Of a stretch of DNA of 64,000 nt, positions 24,658 through 32,915 are shown one piece after another. The stretch spans positions 124,001 through 188,000 of the forward strand of contig NZ_JOEI01000001.1 of NCBI RefSeq assembly GCF_000718095.1. The letters are read 5' to 3'. The stretch comes from Streptomyces scopuliridis RB72 (GTDB lineage: Bacteria; Actinomycetota; Actinomycetes; Streptomycetales; Streptomycetaceae). Every line of letters starts with the position of its first letter. The stretch's first letter is position 1. The position numbers and the translations under genes are program-made. The notes beneath the pieces were generated by a model, which had not been told where the DNA came from, did not search any database, and worked only from the letters and a program-made list of their open reading frames with translations.

Positions 24658-26207
24658 GCCAGAGTTATACGGTGACCGCCGTCACCGTCGTCGTGCTCGC
24701 GACCGTCCTCGTCGGCGGCTTCGGGCTGCGGATATCCCGTACCACCTCCGACTTCTATGTCGCCTCCCGCACGGTGCGGCCCGCGCTCAACGCCGCCGCG
24801 ATCAGCGGCGAATACCTCTCCGCCGCCTCCTTCCTCGGCGTCGCGGGCCTGGTGCTGCTGCACGGCCCCGACATGCTCTGGTACCCGGTCGGCTATACCG
24901 CCGGCTATCTCGTCCTGCTGATCTTCGTCGCCGCCCCGCTGCGCCGCTCCGGCGCGTACACGCTCCCGGACTTCGCGGAGGGCCGGCTCGAATCGCGTGC
25001 GGTGCGCAGGCTGGTGAGTGTGTTCGTGGTCGGTGCCGGCTGGCTCTATCTCGTCCCCCAACTCCAGGGCGCGGGGCTGACGTTGAAGATCCTCACCGGC
25101 GCGCCCGACTGGTTCGGCGGGGTGCTGGTCGCGCTGGTCGTGGTGGTGGCGGTCGCGGCGGGCGGAATGCGCAGCATCACCTTCGTCCAGGCGTTCCAGT
25201 ACTGGCTCAAGCTCACCGCGCTGCTCGTGCCCGCGCTCTTCCTGCTGCTGGCCTGGCAGGGCGACGGACGGCCGCGCGTCGACCTCGATCTGACGGCCGC
25301 GGTCGTCGGCCGCGCGGACCATCCGCTGTACGCGACCTACGGTCTGATCGTGGCGACCTTCCTCGGTACGATGGGGCTGCCCCATGTCGTCGTCCGCTTC
25401 TACACCAGTCCCAACGGCCGGGCCGCCCGCCGGACCACCGTGATCGTCCTGGCGCTGATCGGCGCGTTCTATCTGCTGCCGCCCGTCTACGGCGCGCTGG
25501 GCAGGCTGTATGTCCCCGAACTGCCGTACGGTACGGACGCCGACGCCGCCGTACTGCTGCTGCCGGAGCGGGCGATCGGCGGGCTCGGCGGGGATCTGCT
25601 CGGCGCGCTGGTCGCGGGCGGCGCGTTCGCCGCGTTCCTCTCCACCGCCTCCGGGCTGACCATGGCCGTCGCGGGGGTCCTCACCCAGGATGTCCTGCCC
25701 TCGCGCGGTGTACGCCACTTCCGGCTGGCCACCCCGCTCGCCATGGCCGTGCCGCTCGGCGGGTCACTGCTGGTCAGCGGGATGCCCGTGGCCGACTCGG
25801 TGGGGATGGCCTTCGCGGTCTCCGCGTCGTCGTTCTGTCCGCTGCTGGTGCTCGGCATCTGGTGGCGGCGGCTCACCCCGCCCGGCGCGATCGCGGGGCT
25901 GCTGCTCGGCGGCGGTCTGGCGTTCGCCGCCACGGTGATCACGGTGAGCGGGGCCGTACGGTCGGGCTGGCCGCACGCGCTGCTCGCCTGGCCCGCCGTC
26001 TGGTCGGTGCCCGTCGGCTTCCTCGCGATGATCCTGGTGTCCCTGGCCACGCGCGGCCGGATACCGCCCGGCACCAACGCGGCGATGACGCGCTTCCATC
26101 TGCCGGAGGTGCTGATGTCCGGCAGCCGCAAGGGAAGCGCGAGCGTGAGCGCCGCCGGACCGGGCGAGGGTACGGGGAGTGGAACCGGAATGGGGGGCGC
26201 CGGATGA
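24654..26207 (+). CDS. Sodium:solute symporter (cation/acetate or monocarboxylate, ActP-like)
   Basis: A 517-residue integral membrane transporter of the SSS family with about 13 helices. Family features: FYVASRTVRPALNAAAISGEYLSAASFLGVAG (the Na+-site helix), YPVGYTAGYLVLL, GTMGLPHVVVRFYT and the helix AGGAFAAFLSTASGLTMAVAG. The ActP/MctC branch imports acetate, pyruvate or propionate with Na+. GTG 24654 overlaps the DUF485 stop, and its own stop overlaps the LytS-type kinase start, so the three are one operon. The C-terminal tail is glycine-rich low complexity. Confidence 0.9.
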   Translation: MSQSYTVTAVTVVVLATVLVGGFGLRISRTTSDFYVASRTVRPALNAAAISGEYLSAASFLGVAGLVLLHGPDMLWYPVGYTAGYLVLLIFVAAPLRRSGAYTLPDFAEGRLESRAVRRLVSVFVVGAGWLYLVPQLQGAGLTLKILTGAPDWFGGVLVALVVVVAVAAGGMRSITFVQAFQYWLKLTALLVPALFLLLAWQGDGRPRVDLDLTAAVVGRADHPLYATYGLIVATFLGTMGLPHVVVRFYTSPNGRAARRTTVIVLALIGAFYLLPPVYGALGRLYVPELPYGTDADAAVLLLPERAIGGLGGDLLGALVAGGAFAAFLSTASGLTMAVAGVLTQDVLPSRGVRHFRLATPLAMAVPLGGSLLVSGMPVADSVGMAFAVSASSFCPLLVLGIWWRRLTPPGAIAGLLLGGGLAFAATVITVSGAVRSGWPHALLAWPAVWSVPVGFLAMILVSLATRGRIPPGTNAAMTRFHLPEVLMSGSRKGSASVSAAGPGEGTGSGTGMGGAG

Positions 26208-27394
26208 GCGGAGCCGCACTCGCCGTACTGATCGTGCTCGGCCCGCTGCTCCTCGCGGGCGGCTTCGTACTCGGCCGGCGCACCGCGCGCCCCGAGCGGA
26301 ACAGCGATGTCGGCACGCCCGTGGAGCGCGCCACCTTCGAGACCCTGCACACCGCCTCGCTCGCCGCGCCCCCGCTACGGGCCGGTCTCACGGAGGAGAG
26401 CGCCCGCAAGGCCGCCCGCAGGCTGCGTTCCCTGCTCGGCACGGACGCGCTCTGCCTCACCGACCGGGAGCGGGTCCTCGCCTGGGACGGCTCGGGCGAA
26501 CACCACGACAAGCAGGTGATGGCACAGGTCGAGGGACTGCTCGCGAGCGGACGCGGCACCGCCTTCGCGAGCGGCTGCGGTGATCTCGACTGCCCGCTGC
26601 GCTGGGGCGTGGCCGTCCCGCTGACCGTCGACCACCGGGTCCTCGGCACCCTGGTCGCCTATGCGCCCCGCGAGTCGGCGGTCCTGGCCAGGGCGGCCGG
26701 CGAGGTGGCCCGCTGGGTCTCCGTACAGCTGGAACTGGCCGAGCTTGACCGCTCCCGCACCCGGCTGATCGAGGCCGAGATCAAGGCGCTGCGGGCCCAG
26801 ATCTCCCCTCATTTCATCTTCAACTCCCTCGCCGCCATCGCCTCGTTCGTCCGTACGGATCCCGGGCGGGCCCGGGAACTGCTGCTGGAATTCGCCGACT
26901 TCACCCGCTACTCGTTCCGCAGGCACGGCGACTTCACCACCCTCGCCGATGAACTGCACTCCATCGACCAGTATCTGGCGCTCGTACGAGCCCGGTTCGG
27001 TGAGCGGCTCTCGGTCACGCTCCAGGTCGCTCCGGAGGTCCTGCCGGTGGCGATGCCGTTCCTCTGTCTTCAGCCGCTCGTCGAGAACGCCGTCAAGCAC
27101 GGCCTCGAAGGGGCCGTCACCACGAGCCGGATCACCATCAGCGCGCTCGACGCGGGCGCGGAGGCCGAGGTGGTGATCGAGGACGACGGGGTCGGTATGG
27201 AGCCGGACCGGCTGCGCCGGATCCTGCGCGGCGAGGGCGGCGCGTCCACCGGCATCGGACTGCTCAATGTGGACGAACGACTGCGCCAGGTCTACGGGGA
27301 CGAATACGGCCTGGTCATCGAGACGGGCGTGGGCGCGGGTACGAAGATCACGGTACGGATTCCCAAGTACCGCGCGGGCGTGCACGGCACCTGA
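26204..27394 (+). CDS. LytS-family sensor histidine kinase
   Basis: A 396-residue kinase. One N-terminal membrane helix (about 5-25) is followed by a GAF-like sensor (about 55-185, with CGDLDCPLRWGVAVPL), then the His_kinase motif EIKALRAQISPHFIFNSLAAIASF with the phospho-acceptor His. A HATPase_c domain closes the protein (LVENAVKHGLEG, EDDGVGM, GIGLLNVDERLRQVYGDEYGL). It lacks the multi-helix 5TM-5TMR_LYT receptor of classical LytS; the adjacent symporter may supply the membrane signal. It probably phosphorylates the LytTR regulator at 23333-24082. Confidence 0.88.
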   Translation: MSGAALAVLIVLGPLLLAGGFVLGRRTARPERNSDVGTPVERATFETLHTASLAAPPLRAGLTEESARKAARRLRSLLGTDALCLTDRERVLAWDGSGEHHDKQVMAQVEGLLASGRGTAFASGCGDLDCPLRWGVAVPLTVDHRVLGTLVAYAPRESAVLARAAGEVARWVSVQLELAELDRSRTRLIEAEIKALRAQISPHFIFNSLAAIASFVRTDPGRARELLLEFADFTRYSFRRHGDFTTLADELHSIDQYLALVRARFGERLSVTLQVAPEVLPVAMPFLCLQPLVENAVKHGLEGAVTTSRITISALDAGAEAEVVIEDDGVGMEPDRLRRILRGEGGASTGIGLLNVDERLRQVYGDEYGLVIETGVGAGTKITVRIPKYRAGVHGT

Positions 27395-27420
27395 ACGCCC
27401 CGCCCGCGTGCGCCGCCGGT

Positions 27421-27462
27421 CGGAACAGCCCGCCGTTCAGATCGGAACAGCCGCCGTTCAGA
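27421..27462 (+). repeat. Imperfect tandem duplication of about 21 bp
   Basis: CGGAACAGCCCGCCGTTCAG (27421-27440) and CGGAACAGCCGCCGTTCAG (27443-27461) differ by one base indel. The second copy contains the stop codon of the minus-strand gene ending at 27458. Confidence 0.6.
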
Positions 27463-27973
27463 ACAGATGGATCGCCAGATGGCCCAGCGGCAGCCCGAGC
27501 TGCCAGGCCGGGGTCCAGACCTGCGGACCCTCCGCCTCGCCGGCCGGGAACGGATCGTCGCACGCCGGCCCCACGGCATCGAGATCCGGCGCCAGCAGCT
27601 CCGTCTCCTCCAGCCACCGCCACGCCGCGCCCGCCAGCTCCAGATCCGGATCCCTGGTCTCCCGGCCGGACTCGAACGCGGCCGCCTCCAGCCGGTCGAG
27701 CCGCCCGCAGACCCATTCCCGCCAGCAGGTTCCGTACGCCGTGAGGGAGCGCCACTCCTCCATCCTCGCCACCACGCGCGGGCCGCCCACCGAGCTGTCG
27801 GAGAGGAAGATCGTCAGGGCCAGCGCGTCCCGCCCCGCCCGGTATTCGAGCGTGGTGGGCGGCATCAGATCGCCGGTGCGCAACAGCTCGTCGGCGATGT
27901 ACTCCGCGTACATCCAAGCCATGGGCACCAGGAGGCCGCCACCACCCGCCCCTTCGGTACATTCCGGACGCAT
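27458..27973 (-). CDS. Conserved hypothetical protein
   Basis: A 171-residue soluble protein that I do not recognise. It is acidic and Trp-rich, with WMYAEYIADELLRTGDLMPPTTLEYRAGRDALALTIFLSDSSVGG near the N-terminus and WREWVCGRLDRLEAAAFESGRET in the middle; no signal peptide or membrane helix is visible. ATG 27973 was chosen because AAGGAAGG lies 10 nt upstream; an ATG at 28021 is in frame but lacks one. Codon bias is normal for the window, supporting a real gene. It is divergent from a small anti-sigma gene across 113 nt. Confidence 0.65.
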   Translation of the reverse strand: MRPECTEGAGGGGLLVPMAWMYAEYIADELLRTGDLMPPTTLEYRAGRDALALTIFLSDSSVGGPRVVARMEEWRSLTAYGTCWREWVCGRLDRLEAAAFESGRETRDPDLELAGAAWRWLEETELLAPDLDAVGPACDDPFPAGEAEGPQVWTPAWQLGLPLGHLAIHLF

Positions 27974-28086
27974 CGCTTTTCCGCCTTCCTTTCTTCCCCC
28001 GAAGCCTGCTTCACGGAGCATTGAACCGGCGGTGGCCGCCCCGCGTGGCCAGAAAGGCAGGATCGGTCGGCGGACGGGAGAGGATT

Positions 28087-28326
28087 GTGACGGGTGTGGC
28101 CGACGGTGACGCGTCCGACGATGGAGCGGACGATTCCGGCCCGCATGTGCGGTCGCTCCTCGGCGCCTATGTACTCGAAGCGCTCGCGCCCGAGGAGGAC
28201 CGGCGGGTCGCGGACCATCTGGCGGAGTGCGGCCCGTGCGGCGCGGCCTATCTGGAGGTGGCCGACGCGCCGTCGTTGCTGGCGCTCCTGGACGAGGACG
28301 ACCTGCGGTGGCCGGGCGCGCTGTAG
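28087..28326 (+). CDS. Short soluble zinc-finger anti-sigma protein
   Basis: A 79-residue protein consisting almost only of a zf-HC2 anti-sigma domain: HVRSLLGAYVLEALAPEEDRRVADHLAECGPCGAAYLEV, with HxxxCxxC zinc ligands. There is no membrane helix or sensor domain, so it would act as a cytoplasmic redox- or zinc-responsive inhibitor. GTG 28087 follows GGGAG with a 6-nt gap. It is convergent with an ECF sigma gene and overlaps its 3' end by 79 bp, an unusual layout since anti-sigma genes normally follow their sigma gene on the same strand. Confidence 0.75.
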   Translation: MTGVADGDASDDGADDSGPHVRSLLGAYVLEALAPEEDRRVADHLAECGPCGAAYLEVADAPSLLALLDEDDLRWPGAL

Positions 28327-28841
28327 CCGGGCAGTGAACGGGCCAGCGCCCGCAGCGCGTAGTACGAACGGGACTTGACCGTGCCGGGCGGAATCCCGAG
28401 CACCCGCGCCGCCTCGTTCACGCTCAGCCCGCGGAAGTAGATCTGGGTCAGCACCGCGCGGTGCTCACGGCTCAGCGTTCGCACCGCTTCGCGTACGTCG
28501 AGCACCGCGACCGTGCTCTCGGTGCGGTCCTCGGGGTCGGGCGTGGCGGCGAGAATCCCGTCGCTGACCTCCGTGGGCCGCGCCAGCCGGGATCTGCGGG
28601 CGTCGATCGCCAGCCGGCGGCCGACGGTGAAGAGCCAGGGCCGCATGGATTCGAAGGGCCCGTCGAAGGCTTCGGGATGCTGCCAGGCGCGGACCAGCGT
28701 CTCCTGGAGCAGATCCTCGGCGCGCTGGCGGTCGCCATAGGTCAGGCCGAGCAGAAAGTTCAGCAGGGCCGGTCCGTGTTCGCGCTGAAGCTCCGTCAGC
28801 GCCCGCTCATCGGTCCTCTCCTCGGCCATCGCTGTGGTCAT
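28248..28841 (-). CDS. ECF-type RNA polymerase sigma factor
   Basis: A 197-residue group 4 sigma factor. Region 2 has LLNFLLGLTYGDRQRAEDLLQETLVRAWQHP and WLFTVGRRLAIDARRSR; region 4 has LSREHRAVLTQIYFRGLSVNEAARVLGIPPGTVKSRSYYALRAL. Both are complete. The last 25 or so residues (APGHRRSSSSRSASNDGASATSR) are low complexity and encoded antisense to the anti-sigma gene. ATG 28841 follows GGGAAGG; the ATG at 28829 would also work. The small zf-HC2 protein encoded opposite is its likely inhibitor. Targets are unknown. Confidence 0.9.
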   Translation of the reverse strand: MTTAMAEERTDERALTELQREHGPALLNFLLGLTYGDRQRAEDLLQETLVRAWQHPEAFDGPFESMRPWLFTVGRRLAIDARRSRLARPTEVSDGILAATPDPEDRTESTVAVLDVREAVRTLSREHRAVLTQIYFRGLSVNEAARVLGIPPGTVKSRSYYALRALARSLPGYSAPGHRRSSSSRSASNDGASATSR

Positions 28842-29038
28842 CGTGAACGCCCTTCCCGCCGGGGTCGCCGTCGTACGCGGCTCCGTTGCCGCGTGGCGTA
28901 TCCGAACGCATGGCGGCGCCGAGGGACAGACAGCGCACAGAGGTCTGCGACGAGCGGTCGCTCACTGCGGCGAGTGGTGCGGTGAACGGTCGGGCGGTGG
29001 CGTTTGGCCCCTTTCGTGTTCACTGTCGGCTTGGTCGC

Positions 29039-29067
29039 TTGACATCCATTTATATGAATATATGGAT
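29039..29067 (+). promoter_or_regulatory. Strong promoter-like site with AT-rich dyad before the CapA gene
   Basis: TTGACA (29039-29044) is followed 17 nt later by ATGGAT (29062-29067). The spacer is almost pure A/T, which is striking in this genome, and ATCCAT (29044-29049) with ATGGAT (29062-29067) forms an inverted repeat. The rest of the 264-nt gap to the sigma gene shows nothing clear. Confidence 0.5.
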
Positions 29068-29105
29068 TCGTTGGGACGGTATCTCCCGGAATTGGAGCCT
29101 TCCCG

Positions 29106-30311
29106 ATGACGAAGCGCATGCGACAGGGAGCGGTGGCCGCTGCGGCGCTGCTCATCGGAACCGCGGCGGCCTGCGCCGGTCCCGAGCGGTCCGCCGCCCC
29201 GGTCCCGCACGGCCCGCCGCGGCCGGGCTCCGCGGCACCCTCCGCCGCGGGCGGCGCCGCGCCGCAGCAGCGCGGATTCACGCTCGTCGCCTCGGGGGAC
29301 GTGCTGCCGCACGACTCCGTCATCGACCGGGCGAACGCCGACGCGGACGGCGAGGGCTATGACTTCGGGCCGATGCTCGACAGCGTGAAGCCGGTGGTCT
29401 CCGGCGCCGATGTGGCGATCTGCCACATGGAGACCGTGTTCGGCGAGGAGGACGGCTCGTACAGCGGCTATCCGGCCTTCGTGTCCCCGCCGGAGATCCC
29501 CGCCGGTCTGCGGGCCACGGGCTACGACTCCTGCTCCACCGCCTCGAACCACAGCCTGGACGACGGCGCCGACGGGGTACGCCGGACCCTCGACGCCTTC
29601 GACAAGGCGGGCGTCCGGCACGCCGGTACGGCACGCTCGGCGGCCGAGGCCGCGCGCCCCGCCCTGCTGACGGCGGGCGGCGCCAAGGTGGCGCAACTGG
29701 CGTACACCTTCGGCACCAACGACGTCCCGCTCCCCGACGGACAGCCCTGGGCCGTCCGCCTCACCGACGAGCGGAAGATCATCGCCGATGCCAGGGCCGC
29801 GCGTAAGGCGGGCGCCGACGTCGTCGTGATCAGCCTGCACTGGGGCACCGAGTGGCAGATGGACCCCGACGAGCAGCAGCTGAGCCTGGGCAGGAAACTC
29901 ACCGCGTCGCGCACCGGTGGCCGCCCCGACATCGATCTGATCCTCGGCACCCACGCGCATGTCCCGCAGCCGTACGAGAAGGTCAACGGCACCTGGATCA
30001 TCTACGGGATGGGCGACCAGATCGCCGGGACGATGACCAACGACGACGGCGAGCTGGACGCGCGCGGCAACCATGGCTCGATCGGCCGGTTCACCTTCGC
30101 GCCGCCCGCCGCGCCGGGGGAGCGGTGGCCGGTGAAGAAGGCCGAGTTCATCCCGCAGATGTGGGACCTCGACACCGGACGCGTGGTGAATCTGCCGGAG
30201 GCCGTACGGCGCGATTCCGAGCGGGACGACTACCGCGAGATCCAGTCGGAGATCAGCGAGGCGGTCCTGAGCCGGGGCGCGGCGGCGGACGGCCTCACCG
30301 CGGGCCGCTGA
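29106..30311 (+). CDS. CapA-family lipoprotein (PGA_cap, metallophosphatase-like)
   Basis: A 401-residue exported protein. The signal (MTKRMRQGAVAAAALLIG) ends in a lipobox-like TAAAC, and a Pro/Ala/Ser linker follows. The CapA domain (about 58-330) has LVASGDVLPHDSVID, VAICHMETVFG, TASNHSLDDG, VISLHWGTEWQMDPDEQQ and ILGTHAHVPQPYEKVNG, matching the Asp/His metal ligands of the calcineurin-like fold. CapA proteins act in poly-gamma-glutamate assembly or other wall polymer turnover. ATG 29106 has GGAG 8 nt upstream. No capB or capC is nearby, so a role outside capsule synthesis is likely. Confidence 0.85.
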   Translation: MTKRMRQGAVAAAALLIGTAAACAGPERSAAPVPHGPPRPGSAAPSAAGGAAPQQRGFTLVASGDVLPHDSVIDRANADADGEGYDFGPMLDSVKPVVSGADVAICHMETVFGEEDGSYSGYPAFVSPPEIPAGLRATGYDSCSTASNHSLDDGADGVRRTLDAFDKAGVRHAGTARSAAEAARPALLTAGGAKVAQLAYTFGTNDVPLPDGQPWAVRLTDERKIIADARAARKAGADVVVISLHWGTEWQMDPDEQQLSLGRKLTASRTGGRPDIDLILGTHAHVPQPYEKVNGTWIIYGMGDQIAGTMTNDDGELDARGNHGSIGRFTFAPPAAPGERWPVKKAEFIPQMWDLDTGRVVNLPEAVRRDSERDDYREIQSEISEAVLSRGAAADGLTAGR

Positions 30312-30371
30312 CAAGAACGCGCGTGGGCGTCGGGCGGGACGTGGGGCAGCGGGGGGCCGTACGACCAGGGG

Positions 30372-30830
30372 TTACGGGACGACCGTCACCGGCCAGCGGC
30401 CCGCCTTGACCAGCCGTACCGCCACCGAACCGATGATCCGGTGCCCCGCGGACTCCGAGGCGCCCACCACCACGGCATCCGCCTTGAGCTCGTCGGCCGC
30501 CGTGACCAGTCCGCTGTACGGGTCGCCGTGGAAGGTGTGGAACTCCCAGCGGACGTCCCAGACGTCCCTGACCCGTTCTATGGCCACCCGGATCTCCTCC
30601 ACCAGACCCTCGGCGATCTCCCCGGTCGTCTCCGCGACCGGGGCGCCGAGGGCGGCGCCGGCGGGCATGACGGGCTGCACGTAGACGATGGCGAGCAGGG
30701 CGTTCTGCCGCCGGGCCAGGCCGCCGGCGTACGCGGCGGCGCGGAACGAGGACTGCGAACCGTCCACGCCGACGACGATCACCTTCGGGCCGTCGGTACC
30801 ACGTTCGAATTGAGTGGGCTGCTGAGTCAC
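30372..30830 (-). CDS. Universal stress protein (UspA family)
   Basis: A 152-residue cytoplasmic protein. The UspA fold is clear: VIVVGVDGSQSSFRAAAYAGGLAR at the N-terminus with the Asp and Ser of the nucleotide site, ADAVVVGASESAGHRIIGSVAVRLVKAGRWPVTVVP at the end (GxxGxxxxxx-S/V type ATP loop). GTG 30830 was chosen because the domain starts directly after it and TACTCT lies 7 nt upstream, giving a leaderless mRNA; the frame continues upstream without homology. The physiological trigger is not visible. Confidence 0.87.
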   Translation of the reverse strand: MTQQPTQFERGTDGPKVIVVGVDGSQSSFRAAAYAGGLARRQNALLAIVYVQPVMPAGAALGAPVAETTGEIAEGLVEEIRVAIERVRDVWDVRWEFHTFHGDPYSGLVTAADELKADAVVVGASESAGHRIIGSVAVRLVKAGRWPVTVVP

Positions 30831-30837
30831 GGCACGC

Positions 30838-30843
30838 AGAGTA
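30838..30843 (-). promoter_or_regulatory. Leaderless-type -10 (TACTCT) for the universal stress gene
   Basis: Read on the minus strand, TACTCT is followed by exactly 7 nt and the GTG start, with no ribosome site. Confidence 0.5.
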
Positions 30844-31063
30844 TCCGCTCCCGGCGAACAGACCGGCGGCGGTCTCCCCGCAGCGCCGGCCACCCGGTCC
30901 GGCCCCTCGTGCCTCCGGGACGTCCGGCCATTCGTGAGACACTGTCCTCCGGGCCTGCGGACCAGTGCCGCGTTCCCTTCATGGCTCACCCCATCGGGTA
31001 CTTTCCCCCGGATAACCGGTGTTGGTGAGCGGCACGGAGCATCCACCGTGCGAGCCATTGGTC

Positions 31064-31909
31064 ATGAAAAAGGATCAGATGCTTCCGGGGCGCCGTGCGG
31101 TCCTGCGGATCGCCGCCTGCCTCGGCGCCGCACTCACCGCCCGGTTGTTGACCGCGGGACAGGCCCAGACACCCGGCAGCCCCACCCCGCCGCCTCCGGC
31201 GGAGGGAGCACAGGCGGCAATCCGGGCGGGCGTCCCGCACAAGCCCTCCGCGTACCGGCTTCAGCCCATGACGGAGGGCGCGCAGCCCCGCTACCGCAGA
31301 CCCCTGCCGCCGGTACGTAAAGCGCCCATCCTGAAGATGCCCGAACTGGGCCGCACGATGGTCCTCACCTTTGACGACGGGCCCCACCCCGACTACACCC
31401 CCGGCATCCTGCGCACACTGCGCGAATACGACGTACGCGCGATGTTCTTCGTCTGCGGCGAGATGGCCGACGCCCATCGTGACCTGCTGCGGGAGGCCGA
31501 CGACGACGGCCACATCATCTGCAACCACACCTGGTCCCATCCGCTGATGACGACGCTCAGACCGTCGCAGATCCGCGGGGAGATGGGGCGCACGAGCGAG
31601 GTGGTGGAGGACATCCTCGGCACCGCGCCCCTCTGGTACCGCGCGCCCTACGGCGCCTGGAACCGGTACGCCTTCGAGATCGGGTCCGAGATGGGCATGG
31701 AGCCGCTCGCCTGGACCATCGACTCCCTCGACTGGGAGACCCCCGGCACCGACAGCATCGTCCGCAGAGTGCTGGACGGAGCCGGGCCGGGGGCAGTCGT
31801 CCTCAATCACGACGCGGGCGGCAACCGCTCGCAGAGTGTGGCGGCGCTGCGCCGCTATCTGCCCCTGCTGCTGGACGACGGGTACCGCATCGCCGTGCCC
31901 CACCGATGA
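31064..31909 (+). CDS. Polysaccharide deacetylase (NodB homology), exported
   Basis: A 281-residue exported enzyme that removes acetyl groups from wall polysaccharide or peptidoglycan sugars. A signal/anchor (RRAVLRIAACLGAALTARLLTAG) with a twin-Arg-like start is followed by a Pro-rich linker and the NodB domain (about 85-275). The motifs are LTFDDGPHPDYTPGIL (Asp-Asp), CNHTWSHPLM (the His pair), WYRAPYGAWN, and a C-terminal VVLNHDAGG with the catalytic His. ATG 31064 and ATG 31079 are both possible; neither has an ideal ribosome site. Convergent with the sortase gene across a strong hairpin. Confidence 0.88.
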   Translation: MKKDQMLPGRRAVLRIAACLGAALTARLLTAGQAQTPGSPTPPPPAEGAQAAIRAGVPHKPSAYRLQPMTEGAQPRYRRPLPPVRKAPILKMPELGRTMVLTFDDGPHPDYTPGILRTLREYDVRAMFFVCGEMADAHRDLLREADDDGHIICNHTWSHPLMTTLRPSQIRGEMGRTSEVVEDILGTAPLWYRAPYGAWNRYAFEIGSEMGMEPLAWTIDSLDWETPGTDSIVRRVLDGAGPGAVVLNHDAGGNRSQSVAALRRYLPLLLDDGYRIAVPHR

Positions 31910-31927
31910 GACCGGCCCCCGGCCGCC

Positions 31928-31959
31928 CCCGGCTGGTCAGCGGGTCCTGACCAGCCGGG
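31928..31959. terminator. Bidirectional 12-bp hairpin between convergent genes
   Basis: CCCGGCTGGTCA (31928-31939) and TGACCAGCCGGG (31948-31959) are perfect complements with an 8-nt loop. The stop and last codons of the sortase gene lie within it. Confidence 0.7.
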
Positions 31960-32605
31960 CGAAGACGACGACATTGCCGTCGTATCCCCCCCTCTTCGAG
32001 TAACCGCCACCGCAGGTGATCACCCGCAGCTCGGCATGGCCGGAGTCGCCGTAGACCCGCGCCGCCGGGAATTCGTTCTTCGAGAAGACCTCCACCCCGT
32101 AGATCTCGAACACCGCCGTCCTGCCGTCGAAGCGCTCCACCTCGACATGCTCGCCCTTCTCCAGCGAGCCGAGACCGTAGAAGACCGCGGGTCCCGACCT
32201 GTTGTCGACATGGCCGACGACCACCGCGGTGCCCCGCTGGCCGGGCGCGACACCGTTCTGGTACCAGCCCGCCAGATTCGGGTCCCGCGGCGGCGGAGCG
32301 GCGATCCAGCCGTCCGGGTCGAGGCCCACATCCACGACCGGCGCGTCGACCCTGAGCGCCGGGATCCGCACCCGGGACATCGGCGCGTACGGCAGCGGCT
32401 TCACGATCGGTACGTCGGTGGTGGTGGTGGCGGCCGCCGCCGGATCGGGCACGCCGGCCGGCGCGGCGGCCGCCGCCGGCTGCGGTGGTCCCAGCGGTAC
32501 GTCCACCCCGTTGCGCATCATCGCGATGCCGGTGAGCATGACGAGAGCCAGAACGCCCCAGGGCGAGCGCTTCCTCGACTCCGGGGCGTTGTGGTGCATG
32601 CCCAT
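31937..32605 (-). CDS. Class F sortase
   Basis: A 222-residue membrane-anchored transpeptidase. A membrane helix (about 17-35) is followed by an Ala/Pro linker and the sortase barrel (about 75-222): VRIPALRVDAPVVDVGLDPDG, AVVVGHVDNRSGPAVFYGLGSL with the catalytic His, and LRVITCGGGYSKRGGYDGNVVVFARLV with the catalytic Cys. The TCGGxY active-site context and small size fit class F. ATG 32605 has AGGGAG 5 nt upstream. Class F substrates are poorly known; two small exported proteins with sortase-like tails are encoded next to it. Confidence 0.9.
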   Translation of the reverse strand: MGMHHNAPESRKRSPWGVLALVMLTGIAMMRNGVDVPLGPPQPAAAAAPAGVPDPAAAATTTTDVPIVKPLPYAPMSRVRIPALRVDAPVVDVGLDPDGWIAAPPPRDPNLAGWYQNGVAPGQRGTAVVVGHVDNRSGPAVFYGLGSLEKGEHVEVERFDGRTAVFEIYGVEVFSKNEFPAARVYGDSGHAELRVITCGGGYSKRGGYDGNVVVFARLVRTR

Positions 32606-32915
32606 AGTTCTCCCTTCGTGGACGCCTGCAGGCACGGTAAGTGCGTCGCACCCCGGCGGCGATCACTGGAAGGCGAATGGGTGGCGGGCCCGGCGGGGCT
32701 GACCCATCTGAGTAACCGGCACATAAAATCTCTGACGGTCTGTGACCTGCGGATCCATCGGACGGGCGTCCTTCCTGACGGCGTGTCGGCTCACCGGGGT
32801 GGACCAGCGCCGAAATGCGGGCCCCGGGAAGCCCGGTGAGGGTTCGTCATGGAGGGCGTACTCGTCGAATCTCCCGGAGCACCGCTTTGGGGCGCCTTCC
32901 GCTGGAGGTTCAACG
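32606..32915. other. Divergent intergenic region, sortase and small exported protein
   Basis: 310 bases with no convincing gene. An A/T-richer patch around 32720-32735 (cacataaaatctctga) may mark a promoter. GGAGG at 32904-32908 is the ribosome site of the downstream gene. No inverted repeat or remnant stands out. Confidence 0.5.

Noticed and set aside
32606..32915. Possible c-di-AMP riboswitch upstream of the small exported protein
   Set aside because: The conserved riboswitch core motifs could not be found in the sequence.
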